Shown piece after piece: positions 31,169 through 33,029 of a DNA stretch of 33,029 bases. This stretch comes from Hylemonella sp. (GTDB lineage Bacteria; Pseudomonadota; Gammaproteobacteria; Burkholderiales; Burkholderiaceae_C). Numbering within the stretch: position 1 is the stretch's first letter; each line of letters begins with the position of its first letter. The stretch is from NCBI GenBank assembly GCA_030695415.1, contig JAUYQZ010000031.1:1-33029 (forward strand), read 5' to 3'. Below the pieces are notes generated by a model, which worked only from the letters and a program-made list of their open reading frames with translations, searched no databases and was not told the origin of the DNA. The position numbers and the translations under genes are program-made.

Positions 31169-31372
31169 ATGTCCTCCATCACCCTGAACGGCGAAGCGCG
31201 GGCGCTGGCACCGGATACCACGGTCGGCGCGCTGCTCGCGGCACTCGATCTGGCCGGCAAGCGGGTCGCGGTCGAGCGCAATGGCTGCATCGTGCCGCGT
31301 GCGCAGCATGCCGAGATGCGCCTGGCCAATGGCGACCGCGTTGAAATCGTCGTTGCGGTGGGTGGGGGCTGA
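31169..31372 (+). CDS. thiS: Thiamine biosynthesis sulfur-carrier protein ThiS
   Basis: A 67-residue ubiquitin-fold protein: MSSITLNGEARAL, a central VAVERNGCIVPR strand and the C-terminal di-glycine (VAVGGG) that is adenylated and thiocarboxylated to carry sulfur for thiazole formation. The ATG at 31169 follows AAAGGTGA at 8-base spacing; GTG at 31157 is an alternative. It is 15 bases ahead of thiG, its direct partner, so the two form an operon. Confidence 0.95.
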   Translation: MSSITLNGEARALAPDTTVGALLAALDLAGKRVAVERNGCIVPRAQHAEMRLANGDRVEIVVAVGGG

Positions 31373-31387
31373 TCCGGACATATACAG

Positions 31388-32182
31388 ATGAGCAGTGATA
31401 CATGGCAGGTCGGCAGTCGCACGTTTTCGTCGCGATTGCTGGTGGGCACGGGCAAGTACCGTGATTTCGACGAAACACGCGATGCAATCGAAGCGTCGGG
31501 CGCCGAAATCATCACGGTGGCGATCCGTCGCACCAATATCGGACAGGAACCGGGCCAGCCCAGCCTGCTCGATGTGCTGCCGCCGGATCGCTATACGCTG
31601 CTGCCCAACACCGCCGGCTGCTATACCGCCGACGATGCGGTACGCACCTTGCGCCTGGCGCGCGAACTGCTCGACGGCCACAATCTTGTGAAGCTCGAAG
31701 TGCTGGGCGACGCCGAAACGCTGTTCCCCGACATGCCGCAGACGCTGGCCGCCGCCGAAACGCTGGTGAAGGACGGTTTCGACGTCATGGTGTATTGCTC
31801 GGACGATCCGATACAGGCCAGGCGGCTGGAAGAAATCGGCTGCGTGGCGGTGATGCCGCTGGCCAGCCTGATCGGCTCGGGCATGGGCATCCTGAATCCG
31901 TGGAACCTGCGGCTCATCATCGACAACGCGCGCGTGCCGGTCATCGTCGACGCCGGCGTCGGCACCGCGTCGGATGCTGCCATCGCGATGGAACTGGGCT
32001 GCGACGGCGTACTGATGAATACCGCAATCGCCAAGGCGCAGCAGCCGGTGCTGATGGCCAGCGCGATGAGAAAGGCGGTCGAAGCCGGCCGCGAGGCCTG
32101 TCTCGCCGGCCGCATGCCGCGCAAGCTGTACAGCGCTGCGCCCAGTTCGCCCACTTCCGGCCTGATCACGCCGGGCAGCTGA
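31388..32182 (+). CDS. thiG: Thiazole synthase ThiG
   Basis: The 264-residue TIM-barrel enzyme condenses 1-deoxy-D-xylulose 5-phosphate, dehydroglycine and ThiS thiocarboxylate to form thiazole phosphate. The Schiff-base lysine is Lys102 in LVKLEVLGD. Further markers are the phosphate-binding glycine motifs [13 protein letters not shown] and [12 protein letters not shown]. Start ATG 31388. Glutamate codons are 12 GAA to 1 GAG, opposite to genes left of the tRNA. Confidence 0.97.
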   Translation: MSSDTWQVGSRTFSSRLLVGTGKYRDFDETRDAIEASGAEIITVAIRRTNIGQEPGQPSLLDVLPPDRYTLLPNTAGCYTADDAVRTLRLARELLDGHNLVKLEVLGDAETLFPDMPQTLAAAETLVKDGFDVMVYCSDDPIQARRLEEIGCVAVMPLASLIGSGMGILNPWNLRLIIDNARVPVIVDAGVGTASDAAIAMELGCDGVLMNTAIAKAQQPVLMASAMRKAVEAGREACLAGRMPRKLYSAAPSSPTSGLITPGS

Positions 32183-32249
32183 GCCGCCTTTGCCTGCTTC
32201 CATCGTCCGACACCGCGGCCCGAATGGGCCGCCCGCCTGATTGCCTTCG

Positions 32250-32945
32250 ATGACCGATACCCCGGACAGCCCCGAACACCACCGTCACATCCGCAGCTAT
32301 GTGCTGCGCCAGGGCCGCATGTCGCCCGCGCAGACGCGATCCATCGAAGAAGGCATGCCGCGCTGGGGCATCCCGTACGCAGCGCAAGCGATCGACTGCG
32401 CGGCCGTGTTCGGGCGGCATGCGCCGGTGGTGCTGGAAATCGGTTTCGGCATGGGCTTCACCACCGCCGAAATCGCGGCCGCGCGACCGGACACCGACTT
32501 CATCGGCATCGAAGTGCATGGCCCGGGCGTGGGGTCGATGTTCAAGCTGATCGCAGAACAGGGTCTGAACAATGTGCGGGTGATCCAGCACGATGCGGTC
32601 GAAGTGCTGCGCGACATGATTCCCGCCGCCTCGCTGGCTGGCATCCATGTGTATTTCCCCGACCCGTGGCCGAAGAAGCGCCACCTGAAGCGCCGCCTGA
32701 TCCAGCCGCCGCTGGTGGCTCAGCTCGCGTCGAAACTGGCGCCCGGCGGCTACCTGCACTGTGCGACCGACATCGAGGACTACGGCCAGCAGATGCTGGA
32801 CGTGCTGTCGGCCGAACCTTTGCTCGAGAACACCGCCGACGGCTTCGCGCCGCGCCCGGACTACCGTCCGCTGACTAAATTCGAAGCGCGTGGCCTGCGT
32901 CTCGGGCACGGCGTGTGGGACGTCATTTTCCGCCGCGTCGCCTGA
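32250..32945 (+). CDS. trmB: tRNA (guanine-N7-)-methyltransferase TrmB
   Basis: The 231-residue SAM-dependent enzyme makes m7G46 in tRNA. The SAM loop [13 protein letters not shown] is at about 62-74, and the family signature [12 protein letters not shown] is at 138-149. The ATG at 32250 lies 67 bases after thiG; TTG at 32241 would add three residues. Co-location of thiS, thiG and trmB is common in several betaproteobacterial lineages. Glutamate codons are 10 GAA to 2 GAG. Confidence 0.97.
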   Translation: MTDTPDSPEHHRHIRSYVLRQGRMSPAQTRSIEEGMPRWGIPYAAQAIDCAAVFGRHAPVVLEIGFGMGFTTAEIAAARPDTDFIGIEVHGPGVGSMFKLIAEQGLNNVRVIQHDAVEVLRDMIPAASLAGIHVYFPDPWPKKRHLKRRLIQPPLVAQLASKLAPGGYLHCATDIEDYGQQMLDVLSAEPLLENTADGFAPRPDYRPLTKFEARGLRLGHGVWDVIFRRVA

Positions 32946-32957
32946 GTTCTGGCCGGT

Positions 32958-32984
32958 GTTGGGCATCGCTGCGCTCACCCCAAC
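32958..32984. repeat. GTTGGG/CCCAAC dispersed-repeat hairpin
   Basis: GTTGGG (32958-32963) and CCCAAC (32979-32984) flank a CATCGCTGCGCTCAC core. I recall this motif as a very common dispersed palindromic repeat in betaproteobacterial genomes. The last 8 bases of the window, GTAGGTTG (33022-33029), are the reverse complement of CAACCTAC (32981-32988). A second, inverted copy therefore probably starts at the edge. No gene is seen in 32946-33029. Confidence 0.65.
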
Positions 32985-33029
32985 CTACACGCCGGGCTGG
33001 ATTCGCAACCTCGCCTCACTAGTAGGTTG

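Noticed and set aside
1..33029. CRISPR arrays, insertion sequences, phage genes, toxin-antitoxin or other defence systems
   Set aside because: No regularly spaced repeats, transposase or integrase-like proteins, terminal inverted repeats or recognisable defence domains were seen on either strand.

Overview
The window is high-GC DNA with short intergenic gaps, translationally coupled genes and family members typical of Betaproteobacteria. Gene content and strong GAG/GCC/CTG codon preference from 1 to about 28,080 suggest Burkholderiales, probably near Comamonadaceae. From the tRNA-Gly gene (28,086-28,159) rightwards the codon habit changes to GAA-rich. The gene set there (TonB receptor, thiS-thiG-trmB) looks more like a Rhodocyclales or Methyloversatilis-type genome. 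This may be a real compositional boundary or an assembly chimera joined at the tRNA. The taxonomic placement is inference; no database was searched.

Layout, left to right. Positions 1-204 hold the C-terminal end of a probable Hpt-domain protein. At 299-1984 (-) is electron-transfer flavoprotein:ubiquinone oxidoreductase, divergent from a short-chain dehydrogenase (2153-2935, +); a perfect 11+11 bp palindrome between them looks like a TetR-type operator. Next on the plus strand are a membrane PAS-GGDEF-EAL protein (3066-5843), a Lon-like Ser/Lys protease with degenerate ATPase motifs (5919-8339) and an orphan LivK-type periplasmic binding protein (8642-9766).

The centrepiece is a complete minus-strand pel exopolysaccharide operon (22,190 down to 9,801): pelA, pelB (split into an anchored TPR protein and a separately secreted TPR/beta-barrel porin), pelC, pelD, pelE, pelF and pelG. 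PelD keeps an RxxD c-di-GMP motif and PelA keeps both its hydrolase and deacetylase catalytic residues. Just upstream on the same strand is a GalE-type epimerase (22,422-23,441) with serine at the position that sets N-acetyl-sugar acceptance. This fits supply of UDP-GalNAc for Pel. A terminator between the two suggests separate transcription units.

Further right on the minus strand are an AhpD-like peroxidase-related protein, an atypical NAD(P)-binding SDR and a PAS-LuxR regulator. The regulator is divergent from a 3-oxoacid CoA-transferase operon (25,434-26,788, +), with a 22 bp near-palindrome between them. Then come a 17-codon leader ORF coupled to a small unknown gene, a short BLUF blue-light sensor, tandem hairpins and tRNA-Gly(CCC). 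The right segment carries a ligand-poor cupredoxin-like secreted protein divergent from a FecA-like TonB receptor, then thiS, thiG and trmB. It ends in a GTTGGG/CCCAAC dispersed-repeat hairpin, with the start of a second inverted copy at the very edge.

Themes: c-di-GMP-controlled biofilm polysaccharide (GGDEF-EAL enzyme, PelD receptor, pel operon, UDP-sugar epimerase), acyl-CoA/ketone-body catabolism (ETF-QO, SDR, CoA-transferase) and environmental sensing (BLUF, PAS-LuxR, dCache-like sensor).
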